Position numbers and translations under genes: made by a program. This document shows, one piece after another, positions 27,544-35,503 of a DNA stretch of 64,000 nucleotides. This DNA comes from an uncultured Oscillospiraceae bacterium (lineage in GTDB: Bacteria > Bacillota > Clostridia > Oscillospirales > Oscillospiraceae). How positions within the stretch are numbered: the first letter of the stretch is position 1; each line of letters opens with the position of its first letter. The notes below the pieces were generated by a model, which was not told where the DNA came from, searched no databases, and saw only the letters and a program-made list of their open reading frames with translations. Location: NCBI GenBank assembly GCA_934622035.1, contig CAKTVG010000002.1:1-64000 (forward strand), read 5' to 3'.

Positions 27544-28285
27544 GGCGCACCTCCAGATCTAAAAGGACTCCCGCATATTCCGGCCGCAGCGCCGCGAGAA
27601 TTTCCTCCCGCCGGGCAAGCGCCTGCGGCAGCTGCGCCGCGGGCAGCTGAATGCGCGCGCAGTCATGAAAGGTGCGCACGCGCAGATCGGAAAAGCCCAG
27701 CTCCGTCAGGCGCGACTCCGCGCGCTCCGTCCGCGCAAGCAGCTCCGGTGTGATGTCCGTGCCTGCCGGAATGCGGGTGGCGAGGCAGGCATAGGCCGGT
27801 TTGTTCCAAGTAAAAAGCCCTGCCTCGCGGGAAAGCCGGCGAATCTCCGGCTTGGTCAGGCCGCACTCGCGCAGGGGCGAACGCACCTGCAGTTCCCGCA
27901 GCGCACGCATGCCGGGCCGGTCGGAGGCATCGTCGGAGGCATTGGTGCCGTCGAGCAGGACGGTATAGCCGTCCGCGGCAGCAGCGCGGGCAATGCAGGA
28001 GAAAATCTGCCGCTTGCAGTAATAGCAGCGGTCGGCCGGGTTGGCCGCAACCTCCGGACAGGACAGCACGTCCGCCGGTAGCACATTCAGCCGCACGCCC
28101 AGCTCCCGCGCCAGGCGCTGCGCGTCCTCCAGCTCAAAGGCCGGCTGAAAGGCGGAATTGACATAGTAAACGCCGAGCTTTGCACCGCTTTGCAGCGCAG
28201 CCCACAGCAGGTAGGCCGAGTCCGCGCCGCCGGAAAAGGCCAGCGCGGCAGACGGCACCTCGCAAAAGAAATCGGATAACGTCAT
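27536..28285 (-). CDS. larE: LarE, sulfur transferase of nickel-pincer cofactor synthesis (three-cysteine type)
   Basis: A 249-residue PP-loop enzyme; SGGADS (residues 18-23) is the ATP pyrophosphatase loop. It activates and thiolates the two carboxylates of the LarB product. Cys87 and Cys90 (RCYYCK) plus Cys167 (YACLATRIP) make the three-cysteine set reported for LarE proteins that carry a [4Fe-4S] cluster, rather than the single sacrificial cysteine of the L. plantarum enzyme; this comparison is from memory. GGAGG lies seven bases before the ATG. Confidence 0.92.
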   Translation of the reverse strand: MTLSDFFCEVPSAALAFSGGADSAYLLWAALQSGAKLGVYYVNSAFQPAFELEDAQRLARELGVRLNVLPADVLSCPEVAANPADRCYYCKRQIFSCIARAAAADGYTVLLDGTNASDDASDRPGMRALRELQVRSPLRECGLTKPEIRRLSREAGLFTWNKPAYACLATRIPAGTDITPELLARTERAESRLTELGFSDLRVRTFHDCARIQLPAAQLPQALARREEILAALRPEYAGVLLDLEVRHG

Positions 28286-28335
28286 AAAGAAACCTCCATG
28301 GCCCGCGCCGCGGGCCGGGCGGGAAACAAGCGATT

Positions 28336-29076
28336 TTACAGGCCGTTCCAGATCAGCGTGACCGCCATGATGGGCAGGAGCAGATAGACGACCAGCGCAA
28401 TTTTGTCCTTGTCGATGCGGCGGTAGAGCCGCAGGCCGAGGACACCCGCCAGCAGCGCCGCCGCGACGGATGCCAGCAGATGCGGCGCAACGGCAGGGGT
28501 GATATTGCGATAAGCGAACAGGTGCATCGCGGTGGAATAAAGGCCCGCGATCAAAAAGCTGAATTCCAGGCTCGCCTTCATATGCAGCGTGTCGTCGCAG
28601 ACATTCATATAATATATGAGGAAAAACGGCCCGACGATGTTGAACATTCCTGTGGACATGCCGGTAAGCAGTCCGACGCCCGCTGCGGAATACCAGCGGT
28701 TCTGCAGGTGGACGTGCCGCCGCCGCTTAAAAAAGAACAGCCCTGTCACCAGAAGCAGCAGCCCCGCCAGAATGATGCGCAGCAGCAGCTCGTCAAAACG
28801 GTTCAGAAGGTACAACCCAAGGTTGATGGTCAGAAGACAGCACGCGACCGGCAGCAGGATCGTGCGCAGGCGAAGGTGCTTGCGCAGCGTCAGAGACATT
28901 TGCAGCCCGATGGCAACCACCGTCACCGCCGAGATGGCCGAGCAGGTGGACATGGGCAGAAACAGGGGCATCATGGACATGGCGACCAGCGCATAGCCAA
29001 AGCCGGTGCTGGCCTGAATCAGCGCAGCGAGAAAGTTGACCGCCGCAACGAGCAGCAGCTGCAACCAAAGCTCCAT
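28336..29076 (-). CDS. TauE/SafE-family anion exporter
   Basis: A 246-residue membrane protein with about eight hydrophobic helices in two repeats. Helix 1 has AALIQASTGFGYALV and the second half has GLLTGMSTGMFNIVGPF, the repeated glycine/proline motifs of the TauE/SafE family. Members export sulfite, sulfoacetate or related anions. It lies in the leftward operon between the ABC ATPase and larE genes, so it may release a product such as sulfite or an organic anion. GGAGG precedes the ATG. Confidence 0.85.
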   Translation of the reverse strand: MELWLQLLLVAAVNFLAALIQASTGFGYALVAMSMMPLFLPMSTCSAISAVTVVAIGLQMSLTLRKHLRLRTILLPVACCLLTINLGLYLLNRFDELLLRIILAGLLLLVTGLFFFKRRRHVHLQNRWYSAAGVGLLTGMSTGMFNIVGPFFLIYYMNVCDDTLHMKASLEFSFLIAGLYSTAMHLFAYRNITPAVAPHLLASVAAALLAGVLGLRLYRRIDKDKIALVVYLLLPIMAVTLIWNGL

Positions 29077-29103
29077 ATTCTCCCTCCGTTTTCAAAAGAA
29101 ATT

Positions 29104-29137
29104 CCCCCTGCCGACGCTGGCTTGCGGCGGCAGGGGG
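29104..29137. terminator. stem-loop between the ABC importer and tauE genes
   Basis: CCCCCTGCCG pairs with CGGCAGGGGG (14-base loop). The minus strand continues AATTTCTTTTG, so it may partly terminate or protect mRNA between the transport and lar parts of the operon. Confidence 0.5.
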
Positions 29138-29153
29138 CTTTTGTGTACGCAGA

Positions 29154-29903
29154 TTACCACCACTTAATCTGCTCTGTGACGTGATTTCTGATCTTGATAA
29201 ATTCGGGAGAGGTGACGTCTCTCGGGCGTGGGAGATCGACCATGACCTCCTCTTTGATCTTGGCGGGCTTGTTCGTCAGAATCAGGACGCGCTCTGCCAG
29301 ATACACGGCCTCTTCGATGTTGTGGGTGATGAAGACGACGGTGGTGCCCATTTCCTTCCAGAGGCGGATGACCTCGTCCTCCAGATAGAAGCGCAGCTTG
29401 ATATCCATCTGGCCGTAGGGCTCATCCATCAGCAGCAGGTCCGGCTGCAAGGCAAAGGCGCGGCCGATGATGATGCGCTGCGCGGTGGAGACGGAAAGCT
29501 GATGCGGATAGCGGTCGCGGAATTCCTGAAGGCCAAGCAGCTCAATGATGTTTTCCACGCGGCGGTCGATCTCCGCCTTGGGCAGCTTCTTGATCTCCAG
29601 ACCGAAGCGCAGATTCTTTTCCACCGTCAGCCATGGCATGGACGACGGCTCCTGGAACACGACGGCCAGACTGTGCTTCTTGGGGTCGGCGGGCTCATTG
29701 TCGATGTAAAGCTCGCCCTTTGTGGGCATGTAAATGCGGGTCAGCAGGTTCAGGAAGGTCGTCTTGCCGCAGCCCGTCGGGCCGACGACGCAGAGGAACT
29801 CGCCCTTCTTGATATTAAAGGAGACGTCGTCCAAAACATGCAGATTGCCAAAATACTTGGTCAGGTGTTCTACGCGCACCTTGTATTCTTCTTGATTGCT
29901 CAT
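29154..29903 (-). CDS. NitT/TauT-type ABC importer ATPase, with degenerate signature
   Basis: A 249-residue ATPase. Walker A GPTGCGKTT (residues 41-49), Q-loop FQEPSSMPW, Walker B with Asp160 and Glu161, and switch His194 (ITHNIEEA) are intact. The signature motif, normally LSGGQ, reads LSVST (136-140). It pairs with the next ATPase upstream, whose own fault (switch His to Asn) falls in the same composite ATP site. The start at 29903 follows GGAGG; an upstream extension of the frame is not supported. It energises uptake through the two permeases of the operon. Confidence 0.9.
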   Translation of the reverse strand: MSNQEEYKVRVEHLTKYFGNLHVLDDVSFNIKKGEFLCVVGPTGCGKTTFLNLLTRIYMPTKGELYIDNEPADPKKHSLAVVFQEPSSMPWLTVEKNLRFGLEIKKLPKAEIDRRVENIIELLGLQEFRDRYPHQLSVSTAQRIIIGRAFALQPDLLLMDEPYGQMDIKLRFYLEDEVIRLWKEMGTTVVFITHNIEEAVYLAERVLILTNKPAKIKEEVMVDLPRPRDVTSPEFIKIRNHVTEQIKWW

Positions 29904-29916
29904 AGGGCACCTCCGA

Positions 29917-30690
29917 TCAAAGTGCAAGGTCGGTGTTGTCGGAAATCTCCGCGCGGATGCGCAGGAATTCCGTGTCCGTGGTGTTTCTGGGGCGGCCCAG
30001 AGGATGCAGGTCATAGACCTTCTTCACTCTTGCGGGGCAATTGCTCAGAAGCACGATACGGTCGGCAAGGTACACCGCTTCCTCAATGTTGTTGGTGACG
30101 AAAATAATGGTGCGCTTTTCCTTCTCCCAGATGCGCAGGACCTCTTCCTCCATGGCGTAGCGCGTCTGCGCGTCCAGCTGTCCGAAGGGTTCATCCATCA
30201 GAAGGATCTCAGGATTGTTGGTATAGGCGCGGGCGATGCCGACGCGCTGCTTCATGCCGCCGGAAAGCTCATGCGGATAGGACTTTTCAAAGCCGGTCAG
30301 GCCGACCAGATCGATGTACTTCTGGGCGACGGCACGGCGCTCTTCCTTCTTCACGCCGGCGATTTCCAGGCCGAACTCCACATTGCCCATGACGGTACGC
30401 CAGGGCATCAGATTCAGGGATTGGAAGACCATGCCGATGCGCTTGTCGCTGCCGTGGATCTGCTCGCCGTCGAGGAAGATTTTGCCGCCGACGGGCTTTT
30501 CCAGTCCGGCGATCATGTTCATCAGGACGGTCTTGCCGCAATGGCCGGGGCCAAGCACAACCAGAAATTCGTTGTCATAGACCTCCAGAGAGATGTTTTC
30601 CACGGCATCCTTGACATGGTTCTTCACAACGTAGCTCTGGCAGATGTTTTCCAGTCTTAGTATGACTTTTTTCTTCTCGTCCACGGGCAA
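29917..30690 (-). CDS. NitT/TauT-type ABC importer ATPase, with switch His replaced
   Basis: A 257-residue ATPase. Walker A is GPGHCGKT (47-54), the signature LSGGM (142-146) is canonical, and Walker B has Asp166 and Glu167. The switch His after this is Asn200 (VTNNIEEA for VTHDIEEA). The start is a TTG at 30690 with AAAGG five bases upstream; a GTG at 30684 is the alternative. It overlaps the preceding permease gene by 34 bases, which indicates tight coupling. The Cys in LSNCPARV and the end NTDLAL are ordinary variations. Confidence 0.88.
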   Translation of the reverse strand: MPVDEKKKVILRLENICQSYVVKNHVKDAVENISLEVYDNEFLVVLGPGHCGKTVLMNMIAGLEKPVGGKIFLDGEQIHGSDKRIGMVFQSLNLMPWRTVMGNVEFGLEIAGVKKEERRAVAQKYIDLVGLTGFEKSYPHELSGGMKQRVGIARAYTNNPEILLMDEPFGQLDAQTRYAMEEEVLRIWEKEKRTIIFVTNNIEEAVYLADRIVLLSNCPARVKKVYDLHPLGRPRNTTDTEFLRIRAEISDNTDLAL

Positions 30691-31475
30691 ATCAACCTTT
30701 CTGCATACTGCGTGATGATGGCAAGGATTGCGCCCACCAGACCGATGGCGATCATGCCGGTGAGGACCAGAGGCATATCGATGGAATCCATGCCGCGGGA
30801 GATCAGGAAGCCAACACCCGCATCCGCGCCCAGCATCTCGGCAGCCAGAACGACCATCCAGGCCGCGCTGGTGGAGGTGCGGACACCGGCAAAAATGGCG
30901 TCCAGAGAGGAGGGGAAGGCAATTTTGAACAGGCGCTGCGCCGGCGTGGCGTTGAAAACGGTGCCGACGTCGAGGTACATCTTTTCCACGGCGCTCATGC
31001 CCGCCTGCACGTTCACGACGATACAGGCCAGGGAGCCGAAGATGACGATGAGGATCTTAGGCATCTCGCCGGTGCCGAACCACAGGGTGATCAGCGGGAT
31101 CCAGGCCAGCGGCGGAACCGCACGGAAGGCGTTGAACATCGGGTTCAGGAAGGCCTTTGCGCGGGGGAACCAGCCGATGACGACGCCAAGGGCAATGCCG
31201 AAGGTCCAGTCAAACAGCAGCGCCAGGCCGATGCGGCGCAGACTCACAAGGACATGGCCGATCAGGGTCAGCTTTTTAATGGGCTTGGTGAACAGGCGCA
31301 CCGTGCGGTCCCAGACCTCGATGGGAGAGGGGAAGTCGGAGTCGCCGCGCGAGGCCAGCAGCCACACGCCGATCAGGAGCAGGACGGAAATGACGGGAAG
31401 AATTTTGTAGAGAATGCCCAGGCGGCGCTCCTTGATTTCCGCGGCACTCAGATGGGCAGTTTTCGTTTTGCTCAT
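30657..31475 (-). CDS. NitT/TauT-type ABC importer permease B
   Basis: A 272-residue BPD-type permease with about six membrane helices. The cytoplasmic EAA-like loop that contacts the ATPase is around DVGTVFNATPAQRLFKIAFP, and PPLAWIPLITLWFGTGEMPK matches the SsuC/TauC family. Start: ATG at 31475 overlaps the stop of permease A (ATGA). It differs clearly from permease A, so the channel is heterodimeric. Confidence 0.9.
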   Translation of the reverse strand: MSKTKTAHLSAAEIKERRLGILYKILPVISVLLLIGVWLLASRGDSDFPSPIEVWDRTVRLFTKPIKKLTLIGHVLVSLRRIGLALLFDWTFGIALGVVIGWFPRAKAFLNPMFNAFRAVPPLAWIPLITLWFGTGEMPKILIVIFGSLACIVVNVQAGMSAVEKMYLDVGTVFNATPAQRLFKIAFPSSLDAIFAGVRTSTSAAWMVVLAAEMLGADAGVGFLISRGMDSIDMPLVLTGMIAIGLVGAILAIITQYAERLICPWTRRKKSY

Positions 31476-32308
31476 AGCTTTTTCCACCCCAATACAAGAT
31501 TTTCAAACAGGTTGATGACGGCGGAAATCAGCACGCCCAGCACGCCGATAACGACGATGCCCAGGATAACCAGGTCCACGCGGCCATAGGAGCGGCCCAT
31601 GAGGATCATGTAGCCGAGGCCGGAGGAGGCGGCAAGCATTTCGGCCGCGACCAGCGTGGCCCAGGCGTTGCCGATGGCAACCTTGATGCCCGCGAAGGTC
31701 ATGGTCATGGAAGAGGGAATGCCGACCTTCCAGAAGACGGTAAAGTAGGAGGCGCCGAAGGTCTTGCCGACGTTTTTCAGCACTTCCTTTGTCTGGCGGA
31801 TGCCAGTGTAGGAGTTGATGAGGCAGGGAACAAACGCGGCAAAGAACACGATGAAGGACTTTGCCGGCAGGCCGATGCCCATCCAGACGATGGTCAGCGG
31901 AATCCAGGAAACAGGGGGAATCGGTCGGATGATCTCAAAGATGGGCCGCATAAAGGCGTCGAAGCCGCGGTACCATCCCATCAGCCAGCCGAGAGGGACG
32001 CCGATCACGATGGCCAGGCCAAAGCCGCACAGGGCGATCTTCAAGCTGGACCAGACGTTCACCAGAAGGACGGCGCCGTCGGGGTTCGGATCGGTGAATT
32101 TCACGATCAGAAGGCGGAAAATCTCCAGAACGTCGCACAGCTTCTTCTTATCGACGATGCCGGTGACGACCAGCAGCTCCCATGCGATGAAAAACAGCAG
32201 GACGCCGCTGATGGACAGCAAGGTGTTGCGGTAAGTAACGCGTTTGCGCTGGGATTGCACCAGCTTGACGCGCTGCTCATTGGTCATGGCGTTGGTGGTT
32301 TCATTCAA
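31472..32308 (-). CDS. NitT/TauT-type ABC importer permease A
   Basis: A 278-residue permease of the SsuC/TauC type with about six helices. PPVSWIPLTIVWMGIGLPAK and the loop NVGKTFGASYFTVFWKVGIP correspond to the conserved periplasm-side and ATPase-contact segments. I chose the TTG at 32308 because AGGG lies eight bases upstream; the ATG at 32287 has no ribosome site. A 426-base gene-free stretch separates it from the binding-protein gene. Confidence 0.85.
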   Translation of the reverse strand: MNETTNAMTNEQRVKLVQSQRKRVTYRNTLLSISGVLLFFIAWELLVVTGIVDKKKLCDVLEIFRLLIVKFTDPNPDGAVLLVNVWSSLKIALCGFGLAIVIGVPLGWLMGWYRGFDAFMRPIFEIIRPIPPVSWIPLTIVWMGIGLPAKSFIVFFAAFVPCLINSYTGIRQTKEVLKNVGKTFGASYFTVFWKVGIPSSMTMTFAGIKVAIGNAWATLVAAEMLAASSGLGYMILMGRSYGRVDLVILGIVVIGVLGVLISAVINLFENLVLGWKKL

Positions 32309-32734
32309 GATGTGATCCCTACTTTCTGCGTATAATCGGAACCGGGGAGGCCCACACAGCGATTGTTCCGCTTTGCGGGCGAGTGAAACGGGTGGTGGGT
32401 GCATGACGGGTATTTTTCACTCGTCTGCATGGCGGAACACGTTCAGACCGCGGAGCAGCCTGTTCGCTCCAGTGGAAGCGGATCTCTCCGCCCGCCCGAA
32501 GGCGTCGTGGAGAGTTGGCCTGTCAACAAACCGTACCGCCGGAAATTTCGGAGGGAAGAAAAGTGTGAAAGGAAACCGTCAGGGTGTCCTTTCGCGTTCA
32601 ATACCCCGCCGCAGCGGTTAAAATTGCAAAATGTATTTTGCAATTTTCCAGCTTGTTGAAAAGTCCTGTGGGACTTTTTGACGAGCTGTCTCTCCGCCCG
32701 CCCGAAGGCGGGCGGAGAGACAGGAGAAAACGGA
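32309..32734. repeat. gene-free intergenic region rich in inverted repeats
   Basis: No gene is credible here. Visible structures: a 13-bp perfect palindrome around 32620-32647 (AAAATTGCAAAAT/ATTTTGCAATTTT); AAAGTCC/GGACTTT at about 32660-32676; a strong hairpin at about 32689-32720 (TCTCTCCGCCCGCC/GGCGGGCGGAGAGA); and a two-part long stem at about 32360-32450 (TGTTCCGC/GCGGAACA enclosing CGAGTGAAA/TTTCACTCG). The string CTCTCCGCCCGCCCGAAGGCG occurs twice (near 32484 and 32690). It may be a dispersed repeat that has entered the operon between the binding-protein and permease genes. Confidence 0.5.
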
Positions 32735-33916
32735 TTATTTGCCGAGCATTTCCTTCACAGCCAGAGCAACGGAGGGATCGATGCGCTGGTCATCCAGATA
32801 GCGGGTGCGGTCCTCGTTGGTGTACTTGCCTTCGCTGATGAAGAAGTCAAGGCCGATGAGGATGTCCTTTTCCGCCTGAAGCAGGTCGCGCTTGGTGTAC
32901 AGGCCGGCATCGTCGGGGCTGGTCTCGGTGAACAGAGCGATGTACTCGTCAACCGTGGGGCCGCGGTACCAGTCCATGGTACGCTTCGCGATGTCTTCGT
33001 TGCAGAGGAAGCCTTCCTCGTCGCAGTGGTCGAGGTACCACTCGGCAGCCTGCGCCATGTTCTCGTCGGACTCGTAGCACCATTCCACAGCCAGATGGAA
33101 AACGGCGACAGCGGTGGCGACCAGGTCGAAGTTGCTTTCCAGAATCTGCTTGGTGGCGAAGGTGCCGCAGGGCATTGCGATGCCAAGCTGGCCGGAGTCG
33201 GAGACACGGACATAGCCTGCGTCCTCAGCGGACAGGGCGATGGCGTTCCAGCAGCCCAGCACGTCGCCGGTGCCACCGTTGAAGCCGGTCAGAGCGTTGG
33301 AGTTGTCCATGTTGACGCTTTCCACGTCAGCCAGGGTCAGGCCCATGTTGTTCAGGTACTTTGCCAGAACAGCCTGTGCGGTGGTGCCGGCGGGATAGAC
33401 GCAGGTGACGCCCTTCCAGAGCTCGGGGTTGGCAGGATCCTTTGCCAGCTCGGAATCCGGACGGACAAAGATGGCGAGGTTCTCCTCGTAGTCGGTGATG
33501 TCAATGAGGCGGAAGTCATAGCCATACAGGCCGTTTGCCAGGCCGCCGAGGCCGCAGGAGGCCATGTCCCATTCGGCGTTTGCTTCCATCATGGCGGGGC
33601 CGCCGGTGAAGCAGGTGTACTCGATGTCGATGTTCAGCTGGTCAAAAATGCCCAGCTTGTCGGCAAAGAGGAACGGATAGGACAGCGGAGAGCCGGTGAA
33701 GAAGCCAAGGCGGAGCGTCTGGCGTTCTTCGAAGGGCTTCAGGCCCCATACAAGGCCTTCGTCCGTGCTGTCGGGGGTTTTGGTGTCGTCGGGAGTGTTG
33801 GGGGTGTCGGAGGTTTTGGGAGTGTCGCTGGTTTTCGGTTCTTCGCTGGGGGTGCAGCCTGCAACGAGGCAGACCAGCATCGTCAATGCAAGGAGCAGTG
33901 CGATAAACTTCTTCAT
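32735..33916 (-). CDS. NitT/TauT-type substrate-binding lipoprotein
   Basis: A 393-residue lipoprotein. The signal peptide ends at the lipobox LVAGC (Cys21), followed by a low-complexity PKTSDTP-type linker (about residues 25-52), then a type II binding-protein fold. LRLGFFTGSPLSYPFLFADK and TGGPAMMEANAEWDMASCGLGG match the first domain of NMT1/SsuA-like proteins. Aromatic and polar residues lining the cleft suggest a small anion, but the ligand cannot be read. It sits between the LarA-type enzyme and the permease genes, so the ligand is probably the pathway substrate. Confidence 0.9.
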   Translation of the reverse strand: MKKFIALLLALTMLVCLVAGCTPSEEPKTSDTPKTSDTPNTPDDTKTPDSTDEGLVWGLKPFEERQTLRLGFFTGSPLSYPFLFADKLGIFDQLNIDIEYTCFTGGPAMMEANAEWDMASCGLGGLANGLYGYDFRLIDITDYEENLAIFVRPDSELAKDPANPELWKGVTCVYPAGTTAQAVLAKYLNNMGLTLADVESVNMDNSNALTGFNGGTGDVLGCWNAIALSAEDAGYVRVSDSGQLGIAMPCGTFATKQILESNFDLVATAVAVFHLAVEWCYESDENMAQAAEWYLDHCDEEGFLCNEDIAKRTMDWYRGPTVDEYIALFTETSPDDAGLYTKRDLLQAEKDILIGLDFFISEGKYTNEDRTRYLDDQRIDPSVALAVKEMLGK

Positions 33917-33990
33917 TTCTTTACAACCCTTTCATTTATTCTTTTACAGGGCGGTGAAGCCCGGCAAAACTAAGTTGGAGGCTACGGCGC

Positions 33991-35478
33991 TTATTCGCCG
34001 CAGTTGCAGTGACAGCCGTTGTAGCCGTCGTAGCCCTCGTCCTTCATGCACAGATGGACCGCGCCGATCTTGTAGGTCTGGGGTAGAGCCAGAATGTTGG
34101 GATTCGGGCCGACATACTTGCGCTTTGCATCCTCGAGGGCTTCCTCGAAGGTGGCGCGCGTCTTGAGACCCATGCTGCGGGCGATGCCCGGCTCCTGCGC
34201 GCCGACGATGTAGATCGCGGAGGTGTTCTGCTCGGCGATGTCGCCGCAGGCCATCATGGAGAATCCGTGGAAGGGATGGAAGGCGTTGGCAAAGCGGTAC
34301 TTGCGGATGTATTCCTCGTTCGTCGCGAAGTATTCGCCATAACGGTTCATATCCGCCAGGGTGTTCATGTAATCATGCTGGAACATTTCATACAGCTCGC
34401 GCAAATAAGGCCAGCGCTCGTCGTGGAAATAGCCGTTGCAGATGGAGGAGACGATGAACACGCAGTGGTCGCTCATGACGCGCTTGTGGCGGATGACCTG
34501 TGCGGACAGCGCCTGCATCAGCTGGATGGGGTTCGTGCCCATGCCGTCGCCGTAGTGGAAGTTCTGCGGCATGCCGAAGACCACGACGTCATACTTCTTC
34601 TCGGCGAAGGGAACATAGGTGCGCTTGTCGGCGACTTTCCAGGACAGGGGCATCATTTCCTTGGCATAGCCGGAGAAAATGGCGATCTGGCGGGAGTAGG
34701 TGTCGAGCACGGCGTCGCAGCAGAAGAAGGGATGACCCATGCACTTTTCCATGTGCATGCCGATCTCGTTGAACTTCGTGCGCATCAGGTTGTGGCCGGA
34801 AACGGGCGTGAAGTCCGCGCGGTGCATGACCTCGGGCACATGGTGCGAGGCGATGGAGCGCCAGTGGGAAATGCCGGTGGTGCAGTGCTTATAACCGCCG
34901 GAGTAGCCGCCGTAGGGGTTGCCCTGCGTGTGGCCGATCATGATGGGAATGTCGCAGTCGTAGACGTACTTGTTCATCAGGACGGGGTCGCCGCGGTCGG
35001 TGCAGCCCAGATCGACCATGTGCTCCGCATCCTCGGAGTCGTGGCTGTCGATCTGATGCGTCCAGTAGAACTCGTTGAACAGCTCCTCGCCGAGGATCTG
35101 CTTCATCTCCTCCACTCTGGCGCGGGGGTGCAGGCCGTTGGAGATCAGAAGGAGGATGTCCTTCTTATCCACGCCGCCGGCGTAGAGCTCATCCAGGCAG
35201 GCGCGGATGGCGACCTTGCGGTGAGAGGTGGGCTGGCAGCCGCCCTTGACGATGTCGGGAATGACAAACACGACGGTTTTGCCCGGCGCAGCCAGCTCGC
35301 GCAGCGGCGGCATGCCGATGGGGTTGCGGATGCTTTCCAGCGTGGCATTGTAGAGCGTGTCCCAATCCTGCGGCAGGCAGGGCGGGTCGGCAATCGTCTT
35401 GCCGGGGATGAAAATGTCTGTGCTGTCCGGCAGGTTGGCACTCATCATACCATTGCCGTACTCAAAATCGAGCTTCAT
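33991..35478 (-). CDS. LarA-type nickel-pincer racemase/epimerase homologue
   Basis: A 497-residue (495 from the preferred ATG) LarA-superfamily enzyme; residue numbers count from 35484. GYSGGYK gives the pincer lysine Lys199, with His215 sixteen residues on as the nickel ligand, the same spacing as Lys184/His200 of L. plantarum LarA. His119 (SNGLHPR) matches catalytic His108. The second catalytic His (174) aligns with Asn189, and Arg75 aligns with Lys80. The C-terminus ends in a CHCNC cluster. Linked larE, larB and larC support cofactor dependence. The reaction is probably on a hydroxy acid or sugar acid, not lactate. AGGAG precedes the second ATG. Confidence 0.85.
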   Translation of the reverse strand: MKLDFEYGNGMMSANLPDSTDIFIPGKTIADPPCLPQDWDTLYNATLESIRNPIGMPPLRELAAPGKTVVFVIPDIVKGGCQPTSHRKVAIRACLDELYAGGVDKKDILLLISNGLHPRARVEEMKQILGEELFNEFYWTHQIDSHDSEDAEHMVDLGCTDRGDPVLMNKYVYDCDIPIMIGHTQGNPYGGYSGGYKHCTTGISHWRSIASHHVPEVMHRADFTPVSGHNLMRTKFNEIGMHMEKCMGHPFFCCDAVLDTYSRQIAIFSGYAKEMMPLSWKVADKRTYVPFAEKKYDVVVFGMPQNFHYGDGMGTNPIQLMQALSAQVIRHKRVMSDHCVFIVSSICNGYFHDERWPYLRELYEMFQHDYMNTLADMNRYGEYFATNEEYIRKYRFANAFHPFHGFSMMACGDIAEQNTSAIYIVGAQEPGIARSMGLKTRATFEEALEDAKRKYVGPNPNILALPQTYKIGAVHLCMKDEGYDGYNGCHCNCGE

Positions 35479-35503
35479 GGTCATTTCTCCTTTATTTCAA
35501 ATT

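Noticed and set aside
33991..35478. Lactate racemase proper
   Set aside because: Two key positions differ from LarA and the neighbours are not those of lactate metabolism.
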